This document shows, in pieces, positions 18,874 through 31,504 of a stretch of DNA of 64,000 nucleotides. The position numbers and the translations under genes were made by a program. The notes beneath the pieces are model-generated. The model saw nothing but the letters and a program-made list of their open reading frames with translations, had not been told where the DNA came from and made no database searches. The stretch's first letter is position 1; the number at the start of each line of letters is the position of its first letter. This DNA comes from Ascaphus truei (Eukaryota > Chordata > Amphibia > Anura > Ascaphidae), in assembly GCA_036426205.1 (NCBI GenBank), contig WSYH01002457.1:22487-86486 (forward strand), written 5' to 3'.

Positions 18874-21800
18874 CCCCCCTCTCTAGAGAATGCTGCATGT
18901 GTGCAAAAGAGGTAAGTTCCGGCATTGGCCACCTGGTATCATTGTCCCATCACAACAGATTGTACGAGCCATTCCATGCAGGGCTCAAGGCTTGGCTTGC
19001 ATGCTGGACTGCAATGATCGGAGTCACTTCCTTTGGGGGGAGAGGGGGGGATTACAGAGCAAAAAATAACAAGTGTCACACATGTCATAAAGGCTCTGTG
19101 CAATATACTATGTAGCTGCTTTTCCATGTCAGGGAAGCTCTAAGCTCCAATCATATGAACGGACAATGACATGCAGCTCTAGCCGTAGCACACTGAATGG
19201 GAGCCATCGGTTCCAGTCTCTCAAACAACATGGTGTAGAAACCGCGGTTATTCCGAGTCTGGGGCCCTAAGTCCATGTGCCACACAACCGTTTCTCATTA
19301 ATGTGACTAGAGCTGAACACTTCTCCAGCACTGGGAAGCAGCTTCACAGTTATTGAGCACACCGAGCGTGTCCTGCAGTATACTGTAAAAAGGAAGACAC
19401 AAGGGCATGTACTGTATATAGTAAAGTCTCCCGGCTGTAAGCGTCGGGCAGAAGCAGTGCAATAAGCAGAGCCCTGGTCATCAAAGATTAAATCCCAATT
19501 GAAAGCAATGGCAATTATTTCTTTACTAAATCTGGTGCAATTATTTTGCACAGACACTGACCCAGAGTTTAGTGAATAACCCTCGGGGAGTGTGTTAGGA
19601 ATAAAAGCTACAACTCTGCATAATGTGAAACAGAGGGAAATATTCTGTATAAAGCCAGTCTGGACCATAGGATCTGTGGATCCAACTGCAAGACACAAAA
19701 AAGGTTAATAATCAGAATCAGCATGATACAAAGCTGCCCCCCTTACCGAAGAAAAGGATTCCTTCAGCAATCAATGGGAATTTCTCCTCTGACAAATCTG
19801 TTGCACTTGAGAGAATTTGATCAATAACCCCAATGGGCCATATCTACCAACTAGTGCGAAGCCCTCAATAGGTTGTAATATGTTCTATGGGTTAGTAATG
19901 CTCAGTAAATATTAGCTGCACTTCACCACAACAAAAAGAATTCTAGAAGCCCTTTATGATGCATAAATAGCATGTTAGTATTAGATTAACATAGCATGTT
20001 AGTATTAACCTCAAATGGGGTCTAGTCCTTCTAATATATAAATAGACCATTTGTTCCTACGTTCTAGTACAGGATATACCGTCCGTCTGGAAATATCTGC
20101 CACATTTTCCTGTGCTGGTGTGTCTGTTCTTGTTCTCTTTGCCAGAAATATACTGTTACAGTGCACGGGAATTTGATTTTCAGCTTAAATAACATAAAAC
20201 TGTCTGAACACTGTGTAATAAAATAAACCGAATCTCTCTTTTGTAGGTGCCAAAAACTTCTCTTAAAATCAGAGCATGACATTTTAAAAGGTATAAGCAA
20301 TGAAACGCTTGGGTAACATTCCATACTGCAGCATTAGTTCCGTATTGCTGGAATTATATGCAGAGACCTTGTATGCCTCTTACAATATCGCATGATCACA
20401 GGTAAGGATCGGAAAGGGGAGAAAGACTGTATCTAAGAACAATCATACTCACATCTCCTTATTAATGTGGGTGATAAGGTGGATGACATCTGTATTAATA
20501 TATATTACCTGGAGGTAATGAAGAGACAGCACTCAGAGTTGATGAACAAATCAAAATGTATTGATTATGTTAGTACACAAATCCAACGTTTTGGTCCCAT
20601 AGTGGGACTTTCTCAGGGACACCCCTGAGGTGGCACCCCCTACAACTCACTGGTACATTTCAATTTTTAAGCCTGGATAATTTATTGTCGTTTCGAATAT
20701 TCAGTACATATGTTTTGCTTTGTGTAGGGTTCTGGATATTTTGTCCCCTACAAAGACAATACTGCAAATGGTTTCAGTACTGTTGGACTGCTTAGTATTA
20801 ATATTAATAGTATCAGTAACTATTGGATGGATTAAAATCTTTTGATTGAGATTAAAGGTAAAAAAAAAAAAGTGGATTTTTTCAAGTTTAACGACTGTAG
20901 ATTTTTCACAAATTCACAAAGGGTAAAACGGAGTGTGTGACAAAATTAAAACATTGTCCAGTAGAAGATACCTGCTGTGAGGACATAAGAAGCTGACAAC
21001 AGGTGTGGCTGAGTGCCTCTGGTGTGTACTTTACAAGTATGTTACATTGTAGCAGGAAATAGCATCTTTGCAGCGTTCTAAAGATATTTACACATCTAAA
21101 CAAAAATACCATTACAAAACCGCATCATGTCAAGGTGTGCTGTAAATTCACACTGGACACGCCTTGAAATGACTGGGAAACTTGTGACTGCAACATTGTG
21201 CTTTTTGTCTTAAGTACAGTATACAAAAATAACAGTCAAGGTTAAACCCAGGACAACATCTGAGAGATCAGACAGCATTCGACATACTCATCCCAATGCT
21301 ATACCTTGCCCCTCTATAAGGACAGCTATTTATTTTGAGAGCTGCCTGGAGTAGAAGCCATACTGACCCCATCTAAAATCTCCCGCTATATTCAGCTTTG
21401 TTTCTTCCAGCAGTGAGCGGAAAAACATTGAATTTAGGACATTCATAAATTCATACATATTAGCATGCACATATTAGCTACGGCCCCTGCCAATGATCGT
21501 CTAATTGTATTTAATTTGCAGTTCACTTGACTTTCAGTCTGTGCTTTTACTTTTATGTTTTGCCTTAGTTAACAAGCAATGCATGAGCCAGGAATGAGCG
21601 CCAGGCCATTCTCTGTACAGACAGGCCTTGTTGTTGCTTAGTGAACTCACAGCTGATATATGAAAAGGGAATATTTCTTCTTGGACTGATCTGAAGAGAG
21701 AAAGAAAAGTAAAATGATATATGCCACGTCTGGAAATAGTTATGTACTTTTGCATACTACTGAAAAATCGTGTGTTCAACCAGTATGGAAAATATATCAT

Positions 21801-21892
21801 TTTCTTATTAAAATTATACAATAATATGATGCGTCACTAAAAATGTAAGTAAAAGAATGACATGTGTTGCATACTGGTTGAGGAAGCCTTTT
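18874..21892. other. 3' flank of MASP1; no gene seen
   Basis: No protease-like exon (no AAHC, GDSGGP or DIAL coding pattern on the minus strand) was found by reading. 20500-20640 has a dispersed-repeat look: CCAACGTTTTGGTCCCATAGTGGGACTTTCTCAGGG, with a GTCCCA/TGGGAC hairpin. Some retroelement ends in frogs look like this (from memory). Confidence 0.45.
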
Positions 21893-21898
21893 TTTAAT
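21893..21898 (-). terminator. masp1: possible polyadenylation signal of MASP-3 transcript
   Basis: ATTAAA on the minus strand, about 175 nt after the MASP-3 stop codon. The common variant signal; further AATAAA-like sites lie farther on (about 21329), so usage is uncertain. Confidence 0.35.
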
Positions 21899-22072
21899 AC
21901 ATATGTTGAGGCTGCTTTTTGGTGGTGTGGATTATACCGTCTCTACCTTTCAACCTACTGGAAAGGGTATACCTTGGAGATCATCGATTAGGGATCGAAG
22001 CGTTGCAAGCTGTTACTGGAGTGATAGTTTACATGGATCACTTGAGCTATAGTGGTAAGAAAGTGAACCTAT

Positions 22073-22929
22073 TCAGGACCTGAGTTTATCATCCAACCAG
22101 TTCACATAGTTAGATACTTTGGTATACACTCCATACACCTGTTTGCTTCCACATTCTTCAGGTCCAGCCCACGACACAAGACCTTGGGCCACCCACTGCT
22201 TGGTGTCAGCATCTTGTATAATAAACGCACCTCCACTGTCTCCCAAGCAAGTGTCTTTCCCACCTTCATAATACCCAGCGCAGAACATGTTTTCTGTAAC
22301 ACTGTAATTCCCTGAGCGGGACTCGTAGCTCGTCTTACACTCTGCATGAAGCACCACTGGCAGCTTGACATACTGAAGAACATCAGAAAGTGTTCTCATC
22401 CCTGAGCTTATCCCTTCACCCACAGTGATGTTAGGATTGGAGATGCCCCAACCTGCCACAAGGCCAAGAGTGTTGGCTGGAGCACCTTCCAACTCATACT
22501 CAAGCTCAGGTAGACAGACCGGCATTACATACTGATTCATGGTGACTTTCTCCTTCAACTTCACCAATGCTATGTCATGGTTATAAATCTTGGGGTCAAA
22601 CCCTTCGTGCAATATAATCTTCTCTATGGTTCTATTCACGGCACCTGTCTTGCTTCTCACGTCATGTAACCCCAAGTAGACGGTGACATGTTCTTTGGAG
22701 ACGGATATCACTGTGTTGTCGCGACGCTGGGATCTTAAGACGTGAGCAACTGTCAGGACCCAGGAGTCTGAGAGTAGGGCCCCGCTGCCAAACCACTTGT
22801 CTTTGGGTACGCGGGACATATCCTCCACCACGATCAGGACCTGCCAGGGAAAGAATCCGGGCTCTGCATTACGCCCTCCAATGATACGCTTGATTATTCC
22901 GGGGAGCAGGCGGGTTGGCTTCCCACATA
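22073..22929 (-). CDS. masp1: MASP1, MASP-3-specific exon: linker plus whole serine-protease domain
   Basis: A single uninterrupted exon of 857 bp begins at acceptor CTCTGACAG, phase 1, and ends with TGA. It encodes VCGKPTRLLPGIIKR, the activation site KR|IIGG, then a chymotrypsin-fold protease. Triad: His in LTVAHVLRSQ, Asp in NHDIALVKL, Ser in CLGDSGGAF. The Ser codon is AGT, and the histidine-loop disulfide cysteines are absent; both are typical of MASP-3. GLVAGWGISNPNITV and SYESRSGNYSVTENMFCAGYYE are nearly as in human MASP-3. MASP-3 is the secreted lectin-pathway protease known to activate pro-factor D. An intact exon in one frame argues that the gene is functional. It is spliced from the CCP2b exon at 26371. 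Confidence 0.97.
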
Positions 22930-24224
22930 CTGTCAGAGCAAAGAAGGAAAAGGAAACACAATTACATCAATAAACTGCATTTGAAAAGAAAAACTGAAAT
23001 AAAGTATTACCTTATAGATTATGCCAGTAGCATTTAATGAATCAAACTCTTTCCATAATCAAAATGTAATGTGCTATTTAATATAAATTACCAGAGGAAA
23101 TGCCTGTGTCTGGGCTATCTAGCTGACTCACAGACAGAATTAGCGTGCATATTTATTCTACAATGTAGTGACTTTGAGTGAACAAATATATAAACCAATA
23201 ACCCAAATCAGTAATACAGGGTTCTATTTTATTTGTCCTGAGAATTGTAGGAATATGTCAGCTTGCTTAATAGGTTTAGAGAATTAAAGGGCATTATACA
23301 GTATACATAGACAATATTTGGAGACCTCACAGGGCTCTTCTTCAAGAAACTGAAAGCTATCACAGAAATGGCTAATGGCATAATCTACCAGCAATGATGC
23401 ATCTGTGCCCAATGGCATAATCCATCATTGCATATTTAGATCCTAAAATACCTTCCAGCGGAGAGCATGGTCCATTCCACCAAGAAACCTCATTTTTACT
23501 GAAATGGTTCACAGCTCCAGGAGAAGAGCAACATGCCCAAGTAAAAGAAGATCTTCAAAATCAGTGTCTGAAGCCCACGCTCAGTGATGAAGGGATGATC
23601 TTCATGGATTATGTTCCCTACGCTCCACTTGCACCAAAGGAATTGGCCCACAGAGAGACAACAGCAGCAAGAGAATGAAACCGCAGTCACAAAAGGGCAG
23701 CGGTGCCTCCAAGTAATCTGAGCGTGATCTGCACCCACTGCTAAGGAAAGCAAGAACCGCACATTCACCGCTGGAACATCCATTGAAGCCACAGCTATGT
23801 TCCAGCATTCCTGGACCGAGGGTCACTCATAAACACAGAGGTTACCGAGGAAACAGTGAATTATTGGGAAAAGTGGTCTTGAAGTTGCCTGGGGTAGAGA
23901 CTTTCTTGGATGTCTCAGGGTACCTTATACTGTCAGACATTATTAGACATTATTATTACTGTACATTACTTCGTGGTTTAAGACCCCTAAAATGCTTCTG
24001 CAGTGAGGACTGAAATACTGTTCTTGGCAAAAAATGATCGGTTGCCCTTAAGGAGAACTATGGGGCTATGTGTAAAGGATTATTTTTTATAGCAAATTAA
24101 AAGGGTGTTTTGCCTAAAAAAAAGCAATTTCCCACCTTAGATCATTAGCTAAGTATGTTGATATGTCATTATGTTCTTACATTTGGCACACGCTTTCCTA
24201 TTCTTTGTATGGCGTGTGTCATGT
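22930..24224. other. MASP1 intron, no further exon seen
   Basis: Between the MASP-3 exon and the CCP2b exon. Unique-looking sequence, with no coding pattern in exon-like context. Confidence 0.5.
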
Positions 24225-24229
24225 TCATA

Positions 24230-24261
<32 letters not shown>

Positions 24262-24306
24262 GATATATGATGTATCATTACTTCATTTGTTTGCGTCATG
24301 TTCATA

Positions 24307-24355
<49 letters not shown>

Positions 24356-24370
24356 ATTATATATGTATGT
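24225..24370. repeat. (AT)n / TATATG microsatellite
   Basis: Runs of TA broken by GATATATGATG and TTCATAATATAT. Intronic in MASP1. Confidence 0.95.
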
Positions 24371-24539
24371 ATACTTTTTCATTGTTTGCGTCAACTTACA
24401 TTTGTTTTTTTGCAACAGGAAAAACGACTGATAATTTTGACATACAATAGTGGTGCACGCCTGGCGTTTAATATTACATATCATGTACATATGTGCACCA
24501 CAAACACCTAAACTCTGTATTATTCCCCATCTTCTATGT

Positions 24540-24870
24540 GACACACACCGCACAACACTCAGTGACGCTTCATACACACCACACAACACTCACAGTGATG
24601 CTCCATACACACCACACAACACTCACACTGACGCTTCATAAACACTGCAGAACACTCACACTAACGCTTCGTACATACTGCACAACACTCACATTGACGC
24701 TTCATACACACTGCACAACACTCACACTGACGCTTCATACACACCGCACAACACTCACACTTCATACATACCACACAACACTCACACTGACGCTTCATAT
24801 ACACCGCACAACACTCACACTTCATACATACTGCACAACACTCACACTGACGCTTCATATATACCGCACT
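24540..24870. repeat. ~36-bp minisatellite (ACACAACACTCACACTGACG)
   Basis: About ten units of ACTCACACTGACGCTTCATA plus ACACCGCACAAC variants; shorter units lack CTGACG. Followed at 24900-24962 by an alternating purine-pyrimidine stretch (ACACACGCAAATGCGCGCGC) that could adopt Z-DNA. Confidence 0.9.
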
Positions 24871-24962
24871 TTGGCTTCTGGAAGAGAAAATGAGTATTGC
24901 GCATGATGCACGCACACACATACATACACACGCAAATGCGCGCGCACACGCACACACACGAC

Positions 24963-26370
24963 ACAAAGTAAATAAGTAAAAATATAATATGTATCTAATG
25001 AACTCATGAAAAGTTTAATGCGTAGCTCGAAGCATTTTCCAAATGATAAAATATTTATTGAATTACAGGTAGTGGTGGATAGAAAATCAGCCGACCACAT
25101 GCTACAATGTTATAAAGGGATTGTGGCTTTTAGTACTGCTGCTTCACCTGTATCCATGGATAGTTATTAAGGACATGCTGCTTTATTTTATTCATAGACC
25201 ATTTGCATTAAGCAATTCCATGTTACTCACATGAAATCGGCCCTTTGAAGAATTATCACAGTATTCCAGATTGTCACCGCGGCGGCTGCTGCTATATACA
25301 GATACTCTGAATTTCTCTCTGATTTATTGTGTAAGACTTACACCAGCAGACCAAAAATATCCCTCATGTTAGCTCAATACCAAAGAAAAGGATGGTGCAT
25401 TCACTGCCACATCGGCCATTTACTTGAAACAAAGGCACTAAATACATTTGTATCTATTGTATCTATTGGAAACTATTATAAGCAGCAATCCAAACTGCCG
25501 TTTTTTTATAATTTTTTAATTTTATTTCCCTTTAATATGTGCATCAGTATAATCCACACAATGATAAGTAATTAGCTAAGTTGCCGATCGATCGGCGAAG
25601 ATTTGGCTCGAGGTTCACTAAATGGCTGTCAGTGCAGCGGAAGAGGACCAAAGATGCACATTTCTGTGGGGAAGATCATGTGACCAGGCAGTCCCTAGAT
25701 ACAATTGGTGCACTGTTAGAAAGAGGGCAGGGCTCAAACAGGGTTTTGCCAGAGCCGGTTTCAGAAGAGGAAGGGGATGTGACTTTGTAAATGGTTGCTA
25801 TAGAAACAAAAAATGCTTGTTACATTATAATACATTAAAAATGTCATTCTGTTTTTTTTTTTTTTTTTTTAAAGGCTTCAAGTATTTCCTCATATTATAG
25901 AATTGATTTATTTAAAAAAAACAAAAAAAAAACACATGTGGGATATTGCTTGGTCTGCAGCTTACAATGATAGAAGCCAGTTCAGAGAAAATATATGTAA
26001 CTTGCACTCTGTGAGCTCATATATTTTATGATGGTTTATAGTTTATTTCACATAAACACATCAGCATGTTAAATTACCATACGTATACTTCTCGCATTTC
26101 TATATTCGTGTGAGCTATAGGATTTTCATTATAAGAGTGAATACATGTTAAACACTTTTGCTCACAGCAATAAAATAATTTAGTAAATTAATACACTTGT
26201 TCATTACTGCGATTTAAACTGACGTTTTCTTGCCAGACCCCCCCAAAAAACCAGTATGCTTAATTTTAATTAAATTAAAATAGCTATTTTCTTGCTTTCA
26301 CTGCTCGATGAACCCGCAACACAATGTGAAAATATCAAGGGGCTTCCCTAATACAGGAAAAAAGCTCTAC
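24963..26370. other. MASP1 intron with dispersed repeat-like segment
   Basis: 25575-25870 (GCCGATCGATCGGCGAAG ... AAATGGTTGCTATAGAAAC, then a T run) looks like a dispersed frog repeat, recalled but not searched. A T20 run lies at 25850-25872. No exon seen. Confidence 0.4.
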
Positions 26371-26445
26371 CTGGCTGGCAAACGGGAAGTTTGGCTCCCA
26401 TCTCTTGGTTGGTCCACTCTCCACTTCCATCACAGGTATACACAC
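26371..26445 (-). CDS. masp1: MASP1 exon: CCP2 second half
   Basis: 75 bp between acceptor TATTTTAG and donor CAG|GTAGAG, phase 1 in and out. It encodes VYTCDGSGEWTNQEMGAKLP then VCQP. It supplies the third and fourth cysteines and the conserved Trp of the second complement control protein module (compare human IYTCSAQGVW...LPTCLP). It joins in frame to CCP2a (27637) and to the MASP-3 exon (22929). In MASP-1 splicing the same exon would join the missing protease exons. Confidence 0.93.
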
Positions 26446-26934
26446 CTAAAATACAAATATGTACATGAGTTATCATTGGAAAGAGGATATTCTGTACATT
26501 TTATTTTACATATATTTTAATGATAGATTACGATGGTACTTTAGGTCAAAGTTCTAGTAGTCACTTTGGTCCTGTGTAGATGTCCCGTAGGCTGTGATAC
26601 TTTTGAAAGATCTTTCGCATAGGAGAAAATATAGCAGCCTCCATTCACGGTTACTATGCACATTAGGCCATGTTTACTAAGCAGTCTTCTGCCATATGCC
26701 AACTGAGAGCTTGGGTGGTCCATTCGGTTGGTGCTGGAAGTTGGGCTTAGTGGTGGTCAGAGGTCCATCTCTTCCACACCCAGCTGCTGGTGCTGGGGCC
26801 TCTGCCTTCTGCGGGGGGCAATTCTCCCTCCCCCTGTCTGTTATCCCCATCCCCGGAAGTCAGTCAGGCCCAGTCTTCCACCCACATGGCCATCCGTCAC
26901 TGGCCAACACTGTTTGCAGCTAGCTCCCAACTCC
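26446..26934. other. MASP1 intron, no exon seen
   Basis: Mixed sequence; C/T-rich in 26760-26930. Confidence 0.45.
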
Positions 26935-27305
26935 CCCAGTGTGTGGGGGGAGGAGAATTGAGAGTGGGGTGAGAGGGAATTGAGTGTGGTGGGGAGGATT
27001 CAATGTGAGGGAAGGGGGGGCTATGTGAGAGGGGGGTGGAATGTGAGGAGGGGAGGATTGAGTGTGAGATGAGGGGGGAATTGAGAAAGAAATAGAGATA
27101 ATGAGAGAGGAGGGTGGGTAATAGAGGTGGGGGAAGAGTGATAGAGAGAGGATAAAGGAAGAGAGAGGAGGGGGTGTAAGAGAGAGGGGTGGAGGAGTGA
27201 GAGAGAGGAAGGAACAGTGAGAAAGGGATGGGGTGGAGATAGGGGGACAGTGAGTAGGGGAGGGAAATAGAGGAGGCAGTGTGAGAGAAAATGGAGGAGG
27301 GGGCA
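26935..27305. repeat. purine-rich (GA/GGG) low-complexity tract
   Basis: Degenerate GAGAGAGGGGTGG-type sequence, with minus-strand Pro/Ser/Leu frames in all three phases that are not proteins. A G10 run lies just beyond, at 27350. Confidence 0.9.
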
Positions 27306-27636
27306 TGCAAAGGGCACCCCGGTGGAAACTGGATTTATTTAGCATTTTTTGGGGGGGGGGGCTTTAAAAAAACCTACAGGGGGGCCAAAAAACTTGACGT
27401 TGAATATTGAGAAGATGAATTGACAGCATCTAAATAAAACCTGGTGGAGTTTTTGATGTGAATTAAAGAAGGGAGAAGTACAGAATTAGCTGCGTACCAT
27501 AGTGGAAGAGGCAGGCATCATATTCTTAAGCTTGTAAATTTACAACCAATGCTTTAAACATAGCCACGTAACCCACACTTATCTGTTAATAGCCAAACAG
27601 TTGTTAGATAATATTCATGATATAGCATAATCTTAC

Positions 27637-27774
27637 TGGTAATGTTGGGAATCATTGTGTAGTAAGGTTGCCGGCAGGAATATTGGTAGCTTGACTGGTA
27701 CGTGGTGAAATTGTTCACCGTAGAGAAGGCGATGAACCCATTCTCTAGTTCCTTCGGCAACTTGCAGTCAACAA
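27637..27774 (-). CDS. masp1: MASP1 exon: CCP2 first half
   Basis: 138 bp between acceptor TTTTCTAG and donor ACCA|GTAAGA, phase 1 in and out. It encodes VDCKLPKELENGFIAFSTVN, FTTYQSSYQYSC and QPYYTMIPNIT, closely following human MASP1 (VDCRAPGELEHGLITFST...). It holds the first two cysteines of CCP2. The CCP modules hold the protease domain and contact C2/C4 substrates in the family. The NIT near the exon end is a possible N-glycosylation site. Confidence 0.95.
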
Positions 27775-28106
27775 CTAGAAAATCAGAATTGTTCATTGTT
27801 AGAGGAGCACTCTACATGCCCCTCAATATTACTCCCACTGCAAGGGAACATCACTCTTTCTGACACAGCCCACCCTCACATGCATGTCATTGTATAGTCC
27901 AACTGGTAGGTCTTCTTCCATAAATTATTTTGGCAATGTATATTATTGGATACACTGTGAAGCACTCGAAAACCAATATGAAAAGATAAAAGATGCAACC
28001 ATTTTTCTCCATAATGACACAAGGAAATATAAGTATTTTGCTTGTGCAGTCGTTTTACCTGGACTTACCTTTGAATTATATTGAATGCTTTATATTGGGT
28101 CAATGT
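27775..28106. other. MASP1 intron, no exon seen
   Basis: The exon specific to the truncated product MAp44 lies between CCP1b and CCP2a in mammals. I could not recognise it here or in 30616-32906. Confidence 0.4.
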
Positions 28107-29442
28107 AACAGGGTGCCTTCCCTATATAAATAGCTTTACAGGAAAACCTGTGGGCAGAGCTTGAGCCCAGCACTAAGCCGGTTAAATCAGAGCAGACTGT
28201 CCTAATTAACCTGCTTAGCTGGCTCGTTACTCCTTTGCAAAGCCTGTAGCATCCACTGCAGGGAGATCTCTAGTTCAGGGAGACACCCTGGGACTGCTGG
28301 AGAGATCACACTGGGACTATTTCACTCTTACTCAGGGAGACACCCTGGGACTGCTGGAGAGATCACTGTGGTGAAAATGGGGGTAATCAGCGCATTAATA
28401 AAGGCAGTGGGCTCGGCTGGTTACCCCTATTTCGTATTGGGAATGAAGGGGTTAATTTTATATGCTGATCCCCTGTACCATTCTCCTCTATATGCATTGT
28501 TGTCCACTTTTTGCAGGCTAGTCACTACCTGCCGTGCTGAATAACAGGAGCCGTTCCATTAAGACTGCTAATTTAGGAACGGAGTGAGCCAGCACCCTGA
28601 TTTTTGGTGTGCAGCCTCAGTGTAACACCCCAAGCACACACATATTAAAAATATAACTTTGTGATAAGGGAAACATATATTTTTGATAAAGTGCCTTTCT
28701 GTTGCAGTTTTAAAATGTACTGGCAGGATGCTATTTTTTCTGCCTGCCTTTGTAATGCATTAAGGAACAAATGTTATGCATAGATGAAAGACCCCAGATT
28801 CTTAAAGTGTCACTTAATCAGGATGTTTCTGAGTAGCAGATCCTGTTACTCATCCTAGATATTTCACACCTTGGGACCAAACTCCAGACATTGCATCCCC
28901 AGAAATGAGTGGCCCCTTTTTACTTAGCAGTGCTACCAAGCTGCTTACTGAGCATGCTCAGAGTTACCTGGGTTGGCTGTAGGATTTGCCCATGTGACCT
29001 GGCAGGTTCTGATAGGAGGAAGATAATTCCTTGCAAATGGGATGAGGCTAATGTAACACTTCACAGGCCCTTGTCCTTAAAAAGGCCTGTACCCCTCATT
29101 CCTGTGTTGTTGCTGTGCGGTTGTTGTTGCTGTTGTTACCTGATTTCTTCAAGCATTTAAAACTACTAGAAAAGACTTTGCACATTCACAGAAGGATTGG
29201 ACTGGCTATTTGGCAATTTGCAAAAGGACTACATTTTAAAAGACAATCTTCTGGTGCTTTGCACCTTTCTGGACATTATCCTCTGTTTCACTACCCGTAA
29301 GTGTAATTATTAAGTTTATTCTGCAGTTGTCGTGTGTTTTCCTATCAAGGGAATAAATCTCAGTTTATTTTGCTCAACCTGTTCTGCTCAATCAGGATCC
29401 ACGAAATATAAATGTGTTATTAAATGCGTCTCCCGTCACAAT
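28107..29442 (+). mobile_element. LTR-like segments
   Basis: Two blocks each begin TGTAACA: 28107 (TGTAACAGGGTGCC) and 28620 (TGTAACACCCCAAG). The first contains TATATAAATAG and two units of the minisatellite found at 29443. The second has a TTAAAAAGG box (29071), a GTTGTTGC-rich leader, AATAAA at 29351 and ends in CA (29442). This matches solo-LTR anatomy, but no target duplication was confirmed. Confidence 0.45.
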
Positions 29443-30615
29443 CACACAGGGACTATTTCTCTCTTACTCAGGGAGACACCCTGAAACTGCTGGAGAGATC
29501 ACACAGGGACTATTTCTCTCTTACTCAGGGAGACACCCTGGAACTGCTGGAGAGATCACACAGGAACTTTTTCTCTTTCACCCAGGGAGTCACCCTGAGA
29601 CTGCCAGAGAGATCACACAGGGAATATTTCTCTCTCACCCTAGGAGACACCCTGAGACTGCCGGAGAGATCACACAGGGACTATTTCTCTCTTACTCAGG
29701 GAGACACCCTGGGACTGCTGGAGAGATCACACAGGGACTATTTCTCTCTCACCCAGGGAAACACCCTGAGACTGCCAGAGAGATCGCACAGGGACTATTT
29801 CTCTCTCACCCTGGGAGACACTCTGGGACTGCCGGAGAGATCACACAGGGACTATTTCTCTCTCACCCGGGGAGACACCCTGAGACTGCTGGAGAGATCA
29901 CGCAGAGACTACGTCTCTCTCACCCGGGGAGACACCCTGAGACTGCTGGAGAGATCACACAGGGACTATTTCTCTCTCACTCAGGGAGACACCCTGGGAC
30001 TGCCAGAGAGATCACACAGGGACTATTTCTCTCTCACCCTGGGAGACACCCTGGGACTGCCAGAGAGATCACACAGAGACTACGTCTCTCTCACCCAGGG
30101 AGACACCCTGAGACTGCCAGAGAGATCACACGGGGACTATTTCTCTCTCACTCAGGGAGACACCCTGAGACTGCCGGAGAGATCACACAGGGACTATTTC
30201 TCTCTCACCCAGGGAGACACCCGGGGACCCCTGAGATGCTGGTAGATCACACTGGACTCGTTTCTCTCTCACCCTGGGACTGCTGGAGAGATCACACAGG
30301 GACTACGTCTCTCTCACCCAGGGAGACACCCTGGGACTGCTGGAGAGATCACACAGGGACTATTTCTCTCTTACTCAGGGAGACACCCTGGGACTGCTGG
30401 AGAGGGGATCACGCAGAGACGACGGTCTCTCTCACCCAGGGAGACACCCTGGGACTGCTGGAGAGATCACACAGGGACTATTTCTCTCTTACTCAGGGAG
30501 ACACCCTGGGACTGCTGGAGAGATCACGCAGAGACTACGTCTCTCTACTCAGGAGACAACCCTGGGACTGCTGGAGAGATCACACAGGGACTATTTCTCT
30601 CTCACCCAGGGAAAC
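29443..30615. repeat. 57-bp minisatellite (~20 units)
   Basis: The unit contains CACAGGGACTATTTCTCTCT, CAGGGAGACACCCTG and GACTGCCGGAGAGATCA. 57 bp is 19 codons, so frames of up to 402 codons run through it; these are artefacts. Two founder-like units sit at 28270-28375 inside the neighbouring LTR-like block. The last units (after 30230) are more irregular. Confidence 0.95.
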
Positions 30616-31194
30616 ACAATAAGAAAAGCCAATAGTAGCCTAACTACTACTTGTATGTTGCCTAGCAACATTGTAACAGAGGTTCAGATATATATCAACC
30701 TGTGCACCCTTACCTATATAATACAGTATAATGTAGAACGAAGATGCAGTGCATCAAGCAATACTATAAGTAAGAATGCCATAAGGGGTCATACTGTGTA
30801 ATAAAAGCGGAGCAAGAAATGTGGGGCAAAAAAAGTGCACTAAATTTATCAATACAAAACTCCCATCGTTCCCAAATGATTTCTTTATTTGATACATTTG
30901 GGCCCTTTTTTGCCTCACTTTTGCAGCTGGGAGACTTTGATAAATCAGCCCATGGACGAGAAATACTAGTTTTTATCGGCTTTGTTCTTTGGTTTAGAAT
31001 AAGGTGCATTCTATCATTTTCTGACTGTAGGTTTTAGAAAATCGCTGCCCCCTTGATACTTACAGTACCACAATAATACTAGTAAATGTAGGATTTTGGT
31101 TTATGGTTAGCTGTACATATATTTGTTAAGTAAACGTTCCACTGCTATAGGGTTCATGCATGGTTTGCAGACCCCTCTGGCAGGGAAGGTGTTA
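30616..31194. other. MASP1 intron, no exon seen
   Basis: Mixed sequence with no recognisable coding or repeat signal beyond short TACAGTA motifs. Confidence 0.4.
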
Positions 31195-31390
31195 AACCTG
31201 GGGTTCTCAGCTCCAGTGAACCCCCAACGGGTCAGTTTTTCAGGATATCTCTGCTTCAGCACAGGTGGCTCAGTCAGTGGCTCCCTGCTTCAGCACAGGT
31301 GGTTCAGTTGAAGACTAAGCTACTCATTGAGTCGACTGTGCTGAATCTGGGATATCCTTAAAACCGGACCCGTGCGGGGTGTTGTGGACT
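31195..31390. mobile_element. palindromic MITE copy
   Basis: Contains TTTCAGGATATCTCTGCTTC, AGCACAGGTGGCTCAGTCAG and the inverse GAATCTGGGATATCCTTAAAACC. One internal duplication of the CTGCTTCAGCACAGGTGG part. Same family as 18695-18873. Confidence 0.75.
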
Positions 31391-31504
31391 GGCGTTCAGA
31401 ACCTGAGGGTAAAACCATTTCTGAAACCACACGTATGAGATGTTAAGAATCGAGTTTTCGTTTAAAATGCCCGGTTAAAAAAAGATTTGTTTTTTTATTG
31501 ACAA

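Noticed and set aside
28107..28640. TGTAACA ... TAACACC as terminal inverted repeats of a DNA transposon
   Set aside because: The two motifs are direct, not inverted, and no flanking duplication is visible.
29414..30622. 402-codon open frame with HPGRHPETAGEITQGLFLS repeats
   Set aside because: Pure product of a 57-bp minisatellite; two frames are open at once and the repeats also occur untranslated at 28270.
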